A DNA stretch of 64,000 nt, taken from positions 3,556,177-3,620,176 of the forward strand of contig NC_089494.1 in assembly GCF_036850765.1 (NCBI RefSeq), written 5' to 3'. The number at the start of each line of letters is the position of its first letter. The first letter of the stretch is position 1. A program made the translations under genes and the position numbers. Below the pieces are notes generated by a model that saw only the letters and a list, made by a program, of their open reading frames with translations, ran no database searches and was not told the DNA's origin. The stretch comes from Saccopteryx bilineata (Eukaryota > Chordata > Mammalia > Chiroptera > Emballonuridae). Below are positions 11,430 through 21,796 of the stretch, one piece after another.

Positions 11430-11590
11430 GTAATATCTATGAGAACCTGCTCTGTCCCCGGCTCCGCTCCAGGCACGGGGACAGAACGGCGAGTGTCACA
11501 GAGGGGGACTCTGTCCGGACGATGCTGAGATGACATTCCGGTGAGAGACAGAGACCACAGACATGAAATGTAAACAACAGTGACCGCTTC
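11430..11590 (+). repeat. L2 LINE 3' end, old copy
   Basis: The order resembles the L2 3' region: CTCCAGGCACGGGGACAGAA (the 'ccaggcactgtgctaggcgctggggataca' zone), then GAGAGACAGAGACCACAGAC and ATGAAATGTAAACAACAG. It is diverged, and the family call is by eye only. Confidence 0.55.
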
Positions 11591-11610
11591 CCGATCATTT
11601 TTTAAGCAGG

Positions 11611-12010
11611 TGTTAAAGACTGAACTGTGCTCCCCCCCAAAAAAAAATGTATGTGTGGAAGCCCTACCCTCTAAGGTGACTGAACTTGGAGAGGGGCCCT
11701 TTCGGTAGGTGGTAGGTGATTAAGGTTAAATGAGGTCAGAAGGGTGGGGCCCCCATCTTACAGGGTTGGTGTTCTTGTAAAAGAGGAAGAGACACCAGAG
11801 ACCTCTCTCCCCGCCCACCAGGCCTCTTCTCTGGGACGCAGCGGGAAGGCGGCTCCCTATGAACAAAGGAGAGAGGTCTCACCAGAAACCAGCACCTGAT
11901 CCTGGGCTTCCAGCCTCCGGAGCTGTGAGAGAGAAAGTCCTTGCTGTTTAAGCCTCCCCCCCCCCCCCCAGTGTGCAGTATTTTGTTTTTGTTATGGCGG
12001 ACTTGGCACA
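11611..12010 (+). mobile_element. MaLR LTR of MLT1/MST type
   Basis: The arrangement is characteristic of MaLR LTRs: GACTGAACTGTGCTCCCC, GTGGAAGCCCTACCCTC, GGTGATTAAGGTTAAATGAG, CTTGTAAAAGAGGAAGAG, ACACCAGAGA, CTTCCAGCCTCCGGAGCTGT, and an end reading TTTTGTTATGGCGGACTTGG. It starts with TG and ends with CA at about 400 bp. No target-site duplication was found, as expected at this age. A C-homopolymer sits at 11957-11970. Confidence 0.75.
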
Positions 12011-12186
12011 ACGGAAGAACAACAACGGAGTGAGCAGATGGGGAACGGCAGAGCGAGCGGAGGGCTTGGCTCTATCAGGAGGGAAGGACCATGTTCTGGA
12101 AAAGGTGTCCCAGGAGGAAACAGGAAGCAGATAACCTGCCAAAATTAGAGCGGTCAGGCTGCTATGATGATTGCTTTTATAACAAA

Positions 12187-12572
12187 TAAGGTGACCAGTC
12201 ATCCTCCTGGAGGGCGGACAGTCCTTCTCTTGTAAGTTCCGTCCTCCCTCGAAAAGTGTCCTCCTACACGTCCCCCTTTTTGATATTGGAAGACTCATCT
12301 GTAAATGTCCGTATTTGATCGATACCGATTCATTGCATGTGATGTGATGTATCTGTATCTAAATGAGTACTTTTTTCTTACAATAATTATTAAAAAGTAA
12401 TAGGCATGTAAGCATAATGACAACATAAAATATTACCAATGCTTTTATTATGCATTTATCATATTATAGTGTATTATTGTTGCAATGGATAAAATGTTTC
12501 TTTTATTTACGATATTATTGTCTTCCGTTTATTTTTGTCCTCCTTTTCATTGTATAAAAGCGGGTCACCTTA
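12187..12572 (+). mobile_element. Non-autonomous hAT-type transposon with perfect 8-bp TSD (third family)
   Basis: The terminal inverted repeats are TAAGGTGACC (12187) and GGTCACCTTA (ending 12572). The flanks are identical 8-mers, ATAACAAA, at 12179-12186 and 12573-12580. The 386-bp interior is AT-rich with no transposase frame. The 8-bp duplication points to the hAT superfamily. The internal GTCCTCC and CGTCCTCC motifs near both ends are shared in inverted or direct form. I do not know the family name. Confidence 0.85.
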
Positions 12573-12841
12573 ATAACAAAAGGAGCGTTTGTGTTGACAG
12601 AGGGGGTCCAGGGACATGGGGATGACCTGCCGAAATGTCCACATCCCAGACTCCCCCCCCCCCCAGTGTCCTTACCTGAAGGAGACCTGCGGAGACCTGT
12701 TGGCTGAGCTCATTGGTGCTTCTCCCCACATCCCTTCACCAGCGCCTGGACCAGGAACCCCCCCCCCGCCTCCCTGCCCCTCCCCACCATGCCCCCCCCC
12801 CACATCTGCTTGCAAGTTACAGAAGAGGAACCGGGCTCTGC

Positions 12842-13100
12842 ACTAATTGCATATTCATCCTGATAATTTCTCTTTCTGGCTGCAGGTTCCCCAGGTGGCG
12901 AGCGGAAGCCAGATTACTCCCTAATCTTCCTCATCATTATTGTTGCCATGGTGACTAAGCGCTGCAGCCCCTCCACCTCCCAGGGCTCGCCCCCCACCTG
13001 CAAATGGTCCCACACCACCACTGATGATCCTACGACAACGATGTAATCACCACGCTGCCGCGCGTGCCGGGCATTAATCATGCCGCCGGCAGGGAGGGCG
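12842..13100. promoter_or_regulatory. Candidate conserved regulatory block (homeodomain, octamer-like, X-box motifs)
   Basis: A compact non-repetitive stretch with unusually many recognisable factor sites: TAATTGCATATTCAT at 12844-12858 (homeodomain plus octamer-like), a near-ideal RFX X-box GTTGCCATGGTGAC at 12942-12955 overlapping a SOX-like ATTGTT, GATGTAATCACC near 13040, and CATTAATCAT near 13072. It has no open frame of note and no repeat family. The motifs are seen; that the block is a conserved enhancer is inference. Confidence 0.35.
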
Positions 13101-13255
13101 CCTCTGTGCTCCCCGATGTCTGAGTGATCCCAGCTCAGACTCTGCTGTGGAGGTCAGAGGGTCTGCTTCTGGGACCACCACTTCTGTCTGCTACTTAGTA
13201 AGAGTCCCAACAGGAAACAGAAGGCACGCTCAAATTAGGATAATTCAGAGAGGGG

Positions 13256-13659
13256 GTTTTTTTTGTGTGTTTTTTTTTTTTTATTTAAAAATATTTTTTT
13301 ATTTTTCTGAAGTGAGAAGGGCAGGGAGGCATAGAGACAGACTCCCGCATGCGCCCCAACCAGGTGTTCACCCGGCAAGCCCCCTACCGGGCATTGCTCT
13401 GCCCCTCTGGGGTAGATGATCTGTTGCTCTGCTACCAAGCTATTGTAGCACCTAAGGCAAGGCCATGGAGCCACCCTCAGCACCCAGGGCCAATTTGCTC
13501 CAACCGAGCCATGGCTGCAGGAGGGCAAGAGAAGGAAACAGAGGGAGAAGGCGTGGAGAAGCAAATGGTTGCTTCTCCTGTGTGCCCTGACCAGGTATCG
13601 AACTCAGGACATCCACACACAGGGCCGATGCTCTACCACGGAGCCAACCAGTCAGGGCC
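13256..13659 (-). mobile_element. VES-type tRNA-derived SINE, diverged, minus strand
   Basis: On the minus strand it begins GGCCCTGACTGGTTGGCTCC and shows box B variant GTTCGATACC, the CACACAGGAGAAGC junction, the CT-rich middle, GAGGGTGGCTCCATGGCC, and the 3' CTTCAGAAAAATA followed by an A/T-rich tail (poly-T on the plus strand, 13256-13300). It is more diverged than the copies at 18743 and 56830. Confidence 0.85.
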
Positions 13660-13667
13660 CCATCATC

Positions 13668-13669
13668 AT

Positions 13670-13704
<35 letters not shown>

Positions 13705-14066
13705 TTTTTGTATTTTTTCTGAAGTTAGAAGAGGGGAGACAGACAGACTCCCACATGCGCCTGACCGGGGTCCACCCAGCATGCCCACCAGGAGGTGATG
13801 CTCTGCCCATCTGGGTCGTTGCTCTGTTGTGGACAGAGTCATTCCAGCACCTGAGGTGGAGGCCATGGAGCCATCCTTAGCACCCAGGCCAACTTTCCTC
13901 CAATGGAGCCTTGGTTGTGGAAGAGGAAGAGAGAGATAGAGAGGAAGGAGAGGGGGAGGGGTGGAGAAGCAGATGGGCACTTCTCCCGTGTGCCCTGGCT
14001 GGGAATTGAACCCGGGACTCCTGCACGCCAGGCCAATGCTCTACCACTAAGCCAACAGGCCAGGAC
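13668..14066 (-). mobile_element. VES-type SINE, minus strand, with (AAAT)n tail
   Basis: This copy lies directly behind the previous SINE in the same orientation. It has the head GTCCTGGCCTGTTGGCTTAG, box B-like GGTTCAATTCCC, the CT-rich body and the 3' end. Its tail is an expanded ATTT microsatellite on the plus strand (13669-13704). Two SINEs in one orientation with only ~9 bp between them suggest insertion into, or next to, an existing A-rich tail. Confidence 0.88.
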
Positions 14067-15245
14067 TGAGTTGTTGTTGTTTTTTTTTTTAATATTACCC
14101 CCCACACGCAAGTTAAGGGGGGCATTGGGGGCTCATAAGGAGCTTGCAGTGACCCAGGAGAGATGTGGCCCATAGACAAGGAGGAAGGTTTACAGACAAG
14201 CTGCCCCACAAGGACCAGTGAGTGACCTCAACTGAATGATGACCTGGGGGGGTGAGAAAATACATAGTTGTGCTCGTTTTATCTCCTGCAGTGCCCCCCT
14301 ACCCCCCAGCAGAAGCGGAGGCACCAGAGCCCGTTTGTAGCCTGTGTGAATCGTGCTCTCTGTCTTTCATATTTATGATGCTTTAGATCTTGGGGCTTCG
14401 TGGACCCTGACAGGAATGGCCTTGGCCTGGGCTAGCTAATTCCTGGGGACGGCAAACCACGTGACTGCAAGCAAGCCTGCCAGCCGGCCCTGCGTCCACA
14501 GCCCCAGTCGCCTGCTTTCTCCAGCCTTCACACACCAGGCCCATCCTCCCCGCACCGGGTCACCCCGTGACCTGGTACCGAATGACCAGAGACCAGTCCT
14601 GTAGCCCAGAACGCACTGACGTCACGCCCACTCCCCGACCCTCAGCTCGCTCAGCCGGCCTGCCCTGCCTCCTCTTTTCTGCCCCACAGAACCACACTGA
14701 GGGCTCCGGCCCACGCTCTCCCTGGCTCCTTTCACCTCCTGAGTGACCCCGGTGCGTCCCCATGGGACCCTGACACGGCCTGGTGTGCCCCCTGCTTGTG
14801 GCGTGACCCCTTCAAGGCAGCCGGCTGTCTTGGTGCTTGTCATCTCGCCATAGCTAACGACTTGAGTCCTGGGTACACTTCTGAACACTGGCTGCAGGGT
14901 CGGCCTGCCAGGGGGGAAGGTGACGTCTGCACTGTCCTCTGAATGACAGGGGCTGCTACCCTTGCAGCCAGCTGGGTACAGAGCATTTCAGGTGTGGGGC
15001 GTGGCGATGCAGGGACCATCGCCAGGGCGATGGAGAGCAGCGCTCAGGGGCGCTGATGCCACGGCTGAAGATGACAGCCTCAGTGTTTTCAGAGTGCTGC
15101 CCCCACCCCCACCCCCACCCCCACCCCCACCCGTCCTGTGAATGGGCCCCCTCAGGGCCTCGCCACTCCCCCTCCTCACTGTCACCTTCCTTCCTTCCGA
15201 ACCTCTACTATCCAGCCTGGTGAGTCCTGAGTCCACGGTGAGTGA
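14067..15245. other. Unassigned DNA, with (CCCCCA)n
   Basis: No gene was recognised. A hexanucleotide tract (ACCCCC repeated about five times) lies at 15100-15131. Overlapping minus-strand frames at 14560-14888 and 14988-15332 have no domain. Confidence 0.45.
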
Positions 15246-15249
15246 CCCT

Positions 15250-15440
15250 TTGTCTCTTTGATTGCTAATAGTTTCTGCGTATTTATGAAATGCCCAGGAC
15301 CAGGGGTTTGCATAAATGATCTTGTTCCACAAAGATCATTCTCCTTCCAGCAAAACGAAGAGGCAGGCATGACGGCCCCCCTTTTCCGAGGGCAGAAACG
15401 GGATCTCTCTCAGCATGAGGCCGGGGCCCTTACTCCCTGG
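15250..15440 (-). repeat. Possible MIR, minus strand
   Basis: GTTTGCATAAATGATCTTGT followed by CAAAACGAAGAGGCAGGC and GAGGGCAGAAACGGGATC roughly follows the reverse-complement MIR 3' half. It is weak and unconfirmed. Confidence 0.35.
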
Positions 15441-15613
15441 CCGGCCCTGCCTTGCTGCTGGCCCCCAAGGGGCTGTGTGGCTCCGGACTCCGGAGACACC
15501 ACCGTGGGCTGTAGCAGACGCAGTGGTTTCTGAGTCAGGTTTGCTAAAGCGGAGACAAGCCTTCCCCTGGCTCTGGACTAGAGGGGCGAGGGGAGTGGTG
15601 ATGTCCTCCAGAC

Positions 15614-15962
15614 CAGCAGTCCCCACAACCCTTTTTGGGCCATGGACCGGTTTAATGTCAGAAAATATTTTCACGGACTGGCTTTTAGGGTGGGACGGAT
15701 AAACGCACAAAATAAAATTACACAACTGGCGCAAAAACTGTGGTATTTTTAAATATAATTGTCGAACTTATGAGACAAGCATCAAGAGTGAGTCTTAGAT
15801 GTAACAGGGGAATCTGGTCATTTTTTAAAAAATAAAACATCATTCAGACTTAAATATAAATAAAACGGAAATAATGTAAGTTATTTATTCTTTCTCTGCG
15901 GACCGGTACCAAATGGCCCACGGACCGGGACCGGTCCGTGGCCTGGGGGTTGGGGACCACTG
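15614..15962 (+). mobile_element. Non-autonomous hAT transposon with perfect 8-bp TSD (copy 2 of first family)
   Basis: The ends are CAGCAGTCCCCACAACC and GGTTGGGGACCACTG. The flanking 8-mers CTCCAGAC (15606-15613 and 15963-15970) are identical. At 349 bp it is the fuller of the two copies, retaining an interior stretch that copy 1 (3802-4096) has lost. There is no transposase. The low divergence between copies and the intact duplication point to fairly recent activity, which fits the known DNA-transposon activity in bats. Confidence 0.93.
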
Positions 15963-16440
15963 CTCCAGACAGTGGCCCGGACCAACTCCGTGTGGCGTCT
16001 CCCGTGGCCCCTCCCCGGGTGGCACAGCTGGCTGGGGCGGAAAGGGGGATGTCCCCCGGCGCCCGCCTCCTCTGAAGCCTCGCAGATCACGGTGGAACCG
16101 GTACCGGAGAAATTCTGTCCCTCTCTATTGCCACTGGTGTCTTTAGCATTTCCGTGGGCTCCTGATGTGTCCCCACGCTCCCCGGCACACGCAAAACTCC
16201 CGCATTTCATACCGTGGCGTGTCAGAAAGCAGATCTCTTCCGTGTGAAATTCTGTGGAACAGTCGCTTTAATGTGAGGGGGGCAGGACCTCCCCCAATGT
16301 CCTGAGTCAACCACCTCCTGACCAAACGGGGTGTCCTACTTCTAATCAGCAGGCTTTCTGGCTTTGGTTTTTCCTACAAAATCAGAGATACTGACCTGAT
16401 GAAGACCTCATTCATCTTTAGTGGGTGAGGACTTGGAATT

Positions 16441-16758
16441 TGCCTGACCAGGCAGTGGCGCAGTGGATACAGCATTGGCTCGGAATGCTGAGGACCCAGG
16501 TCGAAACCCCGAGGTCATCGGCTTGAGTGCGGGATCCCTGACTTGAGTGTGGGATCATAGACATGACCCCATGGTCGCTGGCTTGAGCCCAAAGGTCACT
16601 GGCTTGAGCAAAGGGTCACTCACTCTGCTGTAGCCCCCCGGTCAAGGCACATATGAGAAAGCAATCAATGAACAACTAAGGTGCCACAACTATGAGCTGA
16701 TGCTTCTCATCTCTCTGCCTTCCTGTCTGTCTCACAAAAATCAAAACAAAACAAAAAA
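16441..16758 (+). mobile_element. tRNA-derived SINE, second bat family, long form
   Basis: The head reads GCCTGACCAGGCAGTGGCGC, with box A TGGCGCAGTGG and a worn box B (GGTCGAAACCC). A tandemly repetitive middle contains GGCTTGAG modules, followed by GGTCAAGGCACATATGAG, AAAGCAATCAATGAACAACT, a CT-rich stretch and an A-rich tail. Short flanking duplications ACTTGGAA (16431-16438 and 16759-16766) bracket it. It differs from the VES-type elements and is related to the short form at 45301. Confidence 0.88.
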
Positions 16759-16766
16759 ACTTGGAA

Positions 16767-18742
16767 CAGGAACATGCCTTCTCCCTTTTCCCACCTTTAA
16801 ACAAAAACTACAAGCCATGGTATTAAAACAGGATTGCTCTGAACCCATCTGCCGGCTGTGAACAGACCCCACTTTCTCCTCTGGAGCAGGAACAGGCCCA
16901 GAGCCGTGAACCGTGTGTCGACATCAAGGAAATGATGTGACTGCAACCCACCCAAGACCCCCGTCCCCGCCGGCCTCCCCGGGTCTGGCTTCGAGTCCGT
17001 GTTTCACGAGCCGGTCGGTAAACGGAGATGATGTCGGTGAACCACACACTTGGAAGGCCGGCTTCGGAGACGTCATAACACCAGGTGTGGGGACGTGTTG
17101 GCGATCTGCGTGAATCACCACATCTGCTCAGCTGCCTCCTGCTGGCTTGACGTTTGGGATCATGGCTGGACGTTTGGCCAAGTCCTCCTTCGCCGTCCAA
17201 CCTTCGGATGGATCGGCCTGGAACTGCGGTCGCCGTGAGAACGCCTCCGAGCAAACGCTTTCTGCTTAGCTCTCCTCTCTCTGCTTCCCCGGGGCTTCGC
17301 AGCCGTCCAGGTCCGTGTGTCCCTCCCGTCCCCGCAGGGCTCCCTCTCTGCGGGCCAGACTCCCTCTTCGCACAGCTCTGTGGGGACGTCCCTGGGGACG
17401 GTTCCCGTCTGTGAGACGAAACTCCAGCGGAACGGCCTGCGCGTGAGGGTCCACTGAGTCGTGCAACCTGCAGACACCTTGAACTCATCTGCTTGTCCGA
17501 AACGTCACACACTCGTAATCAGAATAATAATTTAAAAAAAAAAGAGACAGTTCTTTTCATTTTACGCCGAGTCGGAAGATGAAGAGCGGAGGATGGAGCC
17601 AGCGTTTGCTGGACGTGAACCTGCTCTCGCGTTCTCCTCGGTGGACCGGCCAGTGAATTCAAGGTCCGTCCTTCTTCTGGGCGCCGGAAAGGGACAGGGG
17701 AGCAAGGGAGGCTGAGGTGGAACGGGCCCCACCCCCTGGGCACGGGGTCCGGGGCGGGCGAGGGCTGGTCTACCCTCCGGAGTAGCTCAAAGCGAGCAAG
17801 CGGCGGCCGGATTGAGCAAACCAGAACACAGAGGCCTGTGGAATGTAAAAGTCAGCTAGACACAAGTCATGTTCGGGGCAAGTGCGTCCCCGGCATCTCC
17901 AATCCCCGTCTTCCTGGTGGCCTGTGTTTATTCTGAGAGCGCTAGTGGAGGTCCCAGCCACCGTCCTTCCAGGGGAGTGGAGGTCACAGGGGGAAAGGGC
18001 CAGATGCCAACGACCACGTTCAGAGGCGGCCAGGATGGGGGGAGGGGCCGGGACGGGCCGGGAACGGGACCCGAGGGGGAGATGTCCTGTCCGCGGCAGC
18101 CGCAGAGCCCGGGCCAGGACAGAGTGTCTGCACCGTGGCCGGCGGGCCACCAAGGCAGCCTTTCTCTCCAGTGTTGGACACCTGCGATTTTTTGGGGGGG
18201 GGTATTTTTTTCTTTTTTGGCTGTTATGCAGATTGAAACCTAATCTCTGAAGTCCCTGGGAATCTGTCTCAGGAAGTCTAGAAGGAGATAAATAAAGGTC
18301 AGTCTGCTTCCCCTCCCAGGAAGAGAGCTGATCTCATTTCTTCTGCGTGTGAAGGACTAAAGGCAGGCCTGTGGTGTTGGGAACACATACTCACTCACAC
18401 TCACACACGCACTCACACTCACCCTTACCCGCACGGGGGCTTCACTCTGCAGTCTGCTCTGGGTCCTTCCCCCCTCCGTTTCTCTTTGTGTCTGCAGCAG
18501 AATGCCTGTTCCCGCACCCATGGCATTGATGGTCTGACCTAGAGACCTCTTTCCTCCCAAAGATGAGTCAAAGGGGGAAGAAATCGCGAGAAAATTTCAG
18601 GACAACGTAAACTATGAATTTCCACTTTTCCACTTGTTTTCTGGACACCATAGCCTGGGAAGCAGGTGACACAACGCTGATGTCTTCGTTGTCCCTCGGG
18701 ATGGAGGCTGGTGGGGTCGCTGCCGAAAGATACTGGGAGGCG
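16767..18742. other. Unassigned DNA, CpG-rich in places
   Basis: No repeat family was seen. The interval 16900-17500 is CpG-rich and open in several frames (a 229-codon minus frame at 16823-17512 and an 86-codon plus frame at 17154-17414) without a domain. A second CpG-rich patch lies at 18000-18150. A (CA/CT)-rich tract lies at 18389-18425. No exon was defended. Confidence 0.4.
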
Positions 18743-19122
18743 GCCCTGGCCGGTTGGCTCAGTGGTAGAGCGTCGGCCTGGCATGCAGGAGTCCCGGGTT
18801 CGATTCCCGGCCAGGGCACACAGGAGAAGCACCCATCTGCTTCTCCACCCCTCCCCCTCTCCTTCCTCTCTGTCTCTCTCTTCCCCTCCCGCAGCCGAGG
18901 CTCCATTGGAGCAAAGATGGCCCGGGCGCTGGGGATGGCTCCTTGGCCTCTGCCCCAGGCGCTAGAGTGGCTCTGGTCGCAACAGAGCGACGCCCCAGAG
19001 GGGCAGAGCATCGCCTCCTGGTGGGCGTGCCGGGTGGATCCCGGTCGGGCGCATGCTGGAGTCTGTCTGACTGTCTATCCCCATTTCCAGCTTCAGAAAA
19101 ATACAAAAAAAAAAAAAAAAAA
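18743..19122 (+). mobile_element. VES-type SINE, intact, with Pol III promoter
   Basis: This is the best-preserved SINE in the window. Box A TGGCTCAGTGG (18755-18765) fits TRGYNNANNNG, and box B GGTTCGATTCC (18797-18807) fits GGTTCGANTCC perfectly. The tRNA-like head has a clean T arm (CCGGG/CCCGG) and GCCCTGG/CCAGGGC end pairing. The body runs through CACACAGGAGAAGC, a CT-rich block, the GGCTCCATTGGAGCAAAG region and CTTCAGAAAAATAC into an 18-20-base poly-A. Flanking duplications AAAGATACTGGGAG and AAAGACACTGGGAA mark the insertion. A tRNA finder may call the head as a pseudo-tRNA. Confidence 0.95.
18755..18807 (+). promoter_or_regulatory. Internal Pol III promoter (box A and box B) of the SINE
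   Basis: Box A is at 18755-18765 and box B at 18797-18807, 31 bp apart. Both match consensus, so this copy could in principle bind TFIIIC. Transcription would also depend on flanking sequence and chromatin. Confidence 0.8.
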
Positions 19123-19287
19123 GACACTGGGAAGCTCCGAGGGCCAGGTCACGGCCTACGTGTCCTGCCAGCACCTGGAGGATGTTTTGAATAAACCCCG
19201 CCATGAGGCACGCGGATACACACATGTGCACGGGACTGTGTGTGCCTGTGAGACGTGCGAGGGGACGTCACTGTCACAGCAGGCCTG

Positions 19288-19440
19288 TGACGGAGCTGTG
19301 GTTAGCGTCCCACTCCACAGGTGAGGGAACTGGAAGCAGAGACCCAGAGGGGCCAGGCGGTCTGCCCACGTCACACCTGGAGAGCTAATGGTGGCTGGGA
19401 TGCAGACTCACCGTCCCCCACCCCGGGTCTGTGTTCCTAA
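19288..19440 (-). repeat. MIR SINE, minus strand
   Basis: It contains CACTCCACAGGTGAGGGAAC, AGACCCAGAGGGGCCAGGCG, CACGTCACACCTGGAGAGCT, then ATGGTGGCTGGGATGCAGAC, the reverse-complement MIR order (tttacagatgaggaaact, then gtcacacagct, then gctgggatt). Confidence 0.75.
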
Positions 19441-19599
19441 TCGCCACCACCCGTGCCCGCTCCCCGGGGGCGGCCGGCTGAGGGAGACATTTGTCACGAC
19501 TGGTGGAAATGAAGCAATCCACTGGAAGTTAGAGAAGACCTTCAGAGCACGGGCCTGTTTCCTGTCCCCTCCCCCACTGCCCCGTGCCCTGCCCGGTGG

Positions 19600-20005
19600 G
19601 GACGCGGTGCCCCGTCGGGGCCGTGCTGGGGACCGGGGACGCGGCGCCCCGTCGGGGCCGTGCTGGGGACCGGGGACTGGGGACACAGTGCCTCGTCGGG
19701 GCTGTGCTGGGGACCGGGGACTGGGGACACAGTGCCTCGTCGGGGCTGTGCTGGGGACCGGGGACTGGGGACACAGTGCCTCGTCGGGGCTGTGCTGGGG
19801 ACCGGGGACTGGGGACACAGTGCCTCGTCGGGGCTGTGCTGGGGACCGGGGACTGGGGACACAGTGCCTCGTCGGGGCTGTGCTGGGGACTGGGGACGCG
19901 GTGCCTCATCGGGGCTGTGCTGGGGACTGGGGACGCGGTGCCTCATCGGGGCTGTGCTGGGGACCGGGGACGCGGTGCCTCCTCGGAGCTGTGCTGGGGA
20001 CTGCT
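19600..20005. repeat. Minisatellite A, 44-bp unit
   Basis: The unit, measured between ACACAGTGCCTCGTC starts at 19683 and 19727, is 44 bp. It consists of GGGGACCGGGGACTGGGGAC followed by ACAGTGCCTCGTCGGGGCTG and TGCT. There are about ten copies. The middle copies are near-identical, while edge copies lose the CTGGGGAC block (34-35 bp) and change CACAGTG to CGCGGTG. Because 44 is not a multiple of three and the unit has no stops, several frames stay open on both strands; these are not genes. Confidence 0.95.
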
Positions 20006-21420
20006 CCTCTTGACCACGGTCCCCGCCCTCCCACCCTTCCTGTCTGTTCTGGACCCAGATGTCCGCATGGGCACAGAGGCCACGCTGGGGCTCAGGGCGG
20101 CTCCCACGACCCCGCTCCGCAGCTGAGCCCATGAGCCAGGCCCTCGCGAGGGAACGCGCCTGCTCTTCTTTCTCAGAGAACCGGCAGCCTCCACCGGGCC
20201 TGCCCGGTTTCTGCTGAGAACACCAGCTCATGGCGTTCTGCCTCACCTTTTGAACTTTCTGGGACCCGGGAGTCGTGCCTTTTCCATGGACGGGGAGGGG
20301 GACGGACTTGACGGGGTGGACGTGGCAAATGCCAGGCTCCATCCCGGAGACCATTCCAAGGACGGAACAGGGACCCCGCTTCTCTCCACCCGGGGACACT
20401 GGGGGTCATCCGTCTGTCTGTCTTACACTTTTCTGCCAGGTGGGAAAATAAATGGTCGCCGTTTTTATGGGACAATGATATATTTAGCATTTGGTAAGTT
20501 TAGACTTTCTAAACAACTATGCACAAATAAGATGCAATGCTTTTAGCCCAAAATAAACAGCAAATAGTTTCCCAGACGCCGCGGGAGAGAGCACCCTGGC
20601 ATTGGGCCCCTCCGCTGGGTTCTCACGCGGGGCGGGGGGGGGGGGGGGCAGGGCTGGCCCAGGTGCCCGCTGGGAGCCCAGGCACGAGGACCACCGGGGT
20701 CACTCGGTCCCCGCTTCCGTGTGACCTCGTCGGAAGGGGCTGCGGTCTTGATCAGCTGCAGCCTCCCCAGCCCTGGGTGTCTCCATAGCTAACGCCAAGT
20801 TATGCACAGGGAACTTTCCGAGTCCCGGTTGGTCTAAGACTGATGGGCTCAAGGGCTCTCCGGACTGGCAGGGAGACTCGGAGGCCCGGTTACAACCATC
20901 CCCCCAAGATGTCTGGGGGAGCTCTTCCAGCTCAGTTCTGGAGGGGAGGTGACCCTTGCCAAGCTGACCCTCTCGACTGCAGGCAATTCTCTTGGTGCCT
21001 CCTGACGAACACGTGGGCTCTTGTGCCCCCCCACCCCCACCCCCCCCAGCCACCAACCACAGTGGTTCTGGAGCCCCCCAACCCAGCCCTGGGAATGGTC
21101 ACCTCTGCTTCCTCCCACTGCCCCTGGCTCTGCTCTCTGGCCCCAGGGAGCCTGTCTGAGCCTCCCTCCACATCAGAGATGTCAACATATTTGTCAACCT
21201 GTTTGAAGATAGCTGTCGGGTCCCCCAAGTCCGGGAGTGCTAATTTCTCCTCTTACCTGGACGGCATGTCACATCATTGTTGAAAGGATGAATTAGTTAA
21301 TAATGGCGATGACATAATTTAGTTAACTGTTGGGTTTAGATCTTTATCTCAGCTGATGGGCCAAATATATTCCAGCTGGATTAAAGATGAAAAGATTCTT
21401 TTAAAATGAGATCATAAAAT
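20006..21420. other. Unassigned DNA with a long G homopolymer
   Basis: A run of about 16 G (20633-20648), interrupted early by a single C, and C-rich runs at 21029-21049 are the main features. The interval 20440-20560 is AT-rich and unassigned. No gene was recognised. Confidence 0.45.
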
Positions 21421-21421
21421 A

Positions 21422-21446
21422 GCAAAAAAAAAAAAAAAAAAAAAAA
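21422..21446. repeat. Poly-A tract
   Basis: About 24 A residues lie just upstream of the SINE at 21474. No family is attached to the tract. Confidence 0.9.
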
Positions 21447-21473
21447 TGTAAAATAGCTACAAAAAAATGTAAG

Positions 21474-21757
21474 TGGCCCTGACTGGTAGAGTGTCCCAGC
21501 ATACGGACATTCTGGGTTCGATTCCTGGTCAGGACACACAGGAGAAGCATCCATCTGCTTTTTCCCTCCCTCCCTCTCTCCCTTCTCTCCCTCTTCTCCT
21601 CCCGCAGCCAGTGGTTCCATTGGTCCAAGCGTCAGCTCCAGGCACTGAGGATAGCTCAGCTGATTCGAGCATCAGCCCCAGATGGGGGCTGCTGGGTGGA
21701 TCTTGGTCGGGACACGTGGGAGTCTGCCTCTCTATTTCCCCTCCTCTCACTTGGAAG

Positions 21758-21796
<39 letters not shown>

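Noticed and set aside
15100..15131. Telomere-like repeat
   Set aside because: The unit is CCCCCA, not CCCTAA; it is a simple hexanucleotide tract.
18743..18818. Functional tRNA gene
   Set aside because: The head has good box A, box B and T arm, but the spacing before the D arm is too long and a full SINE body with poly-A and flanking duplications follows.
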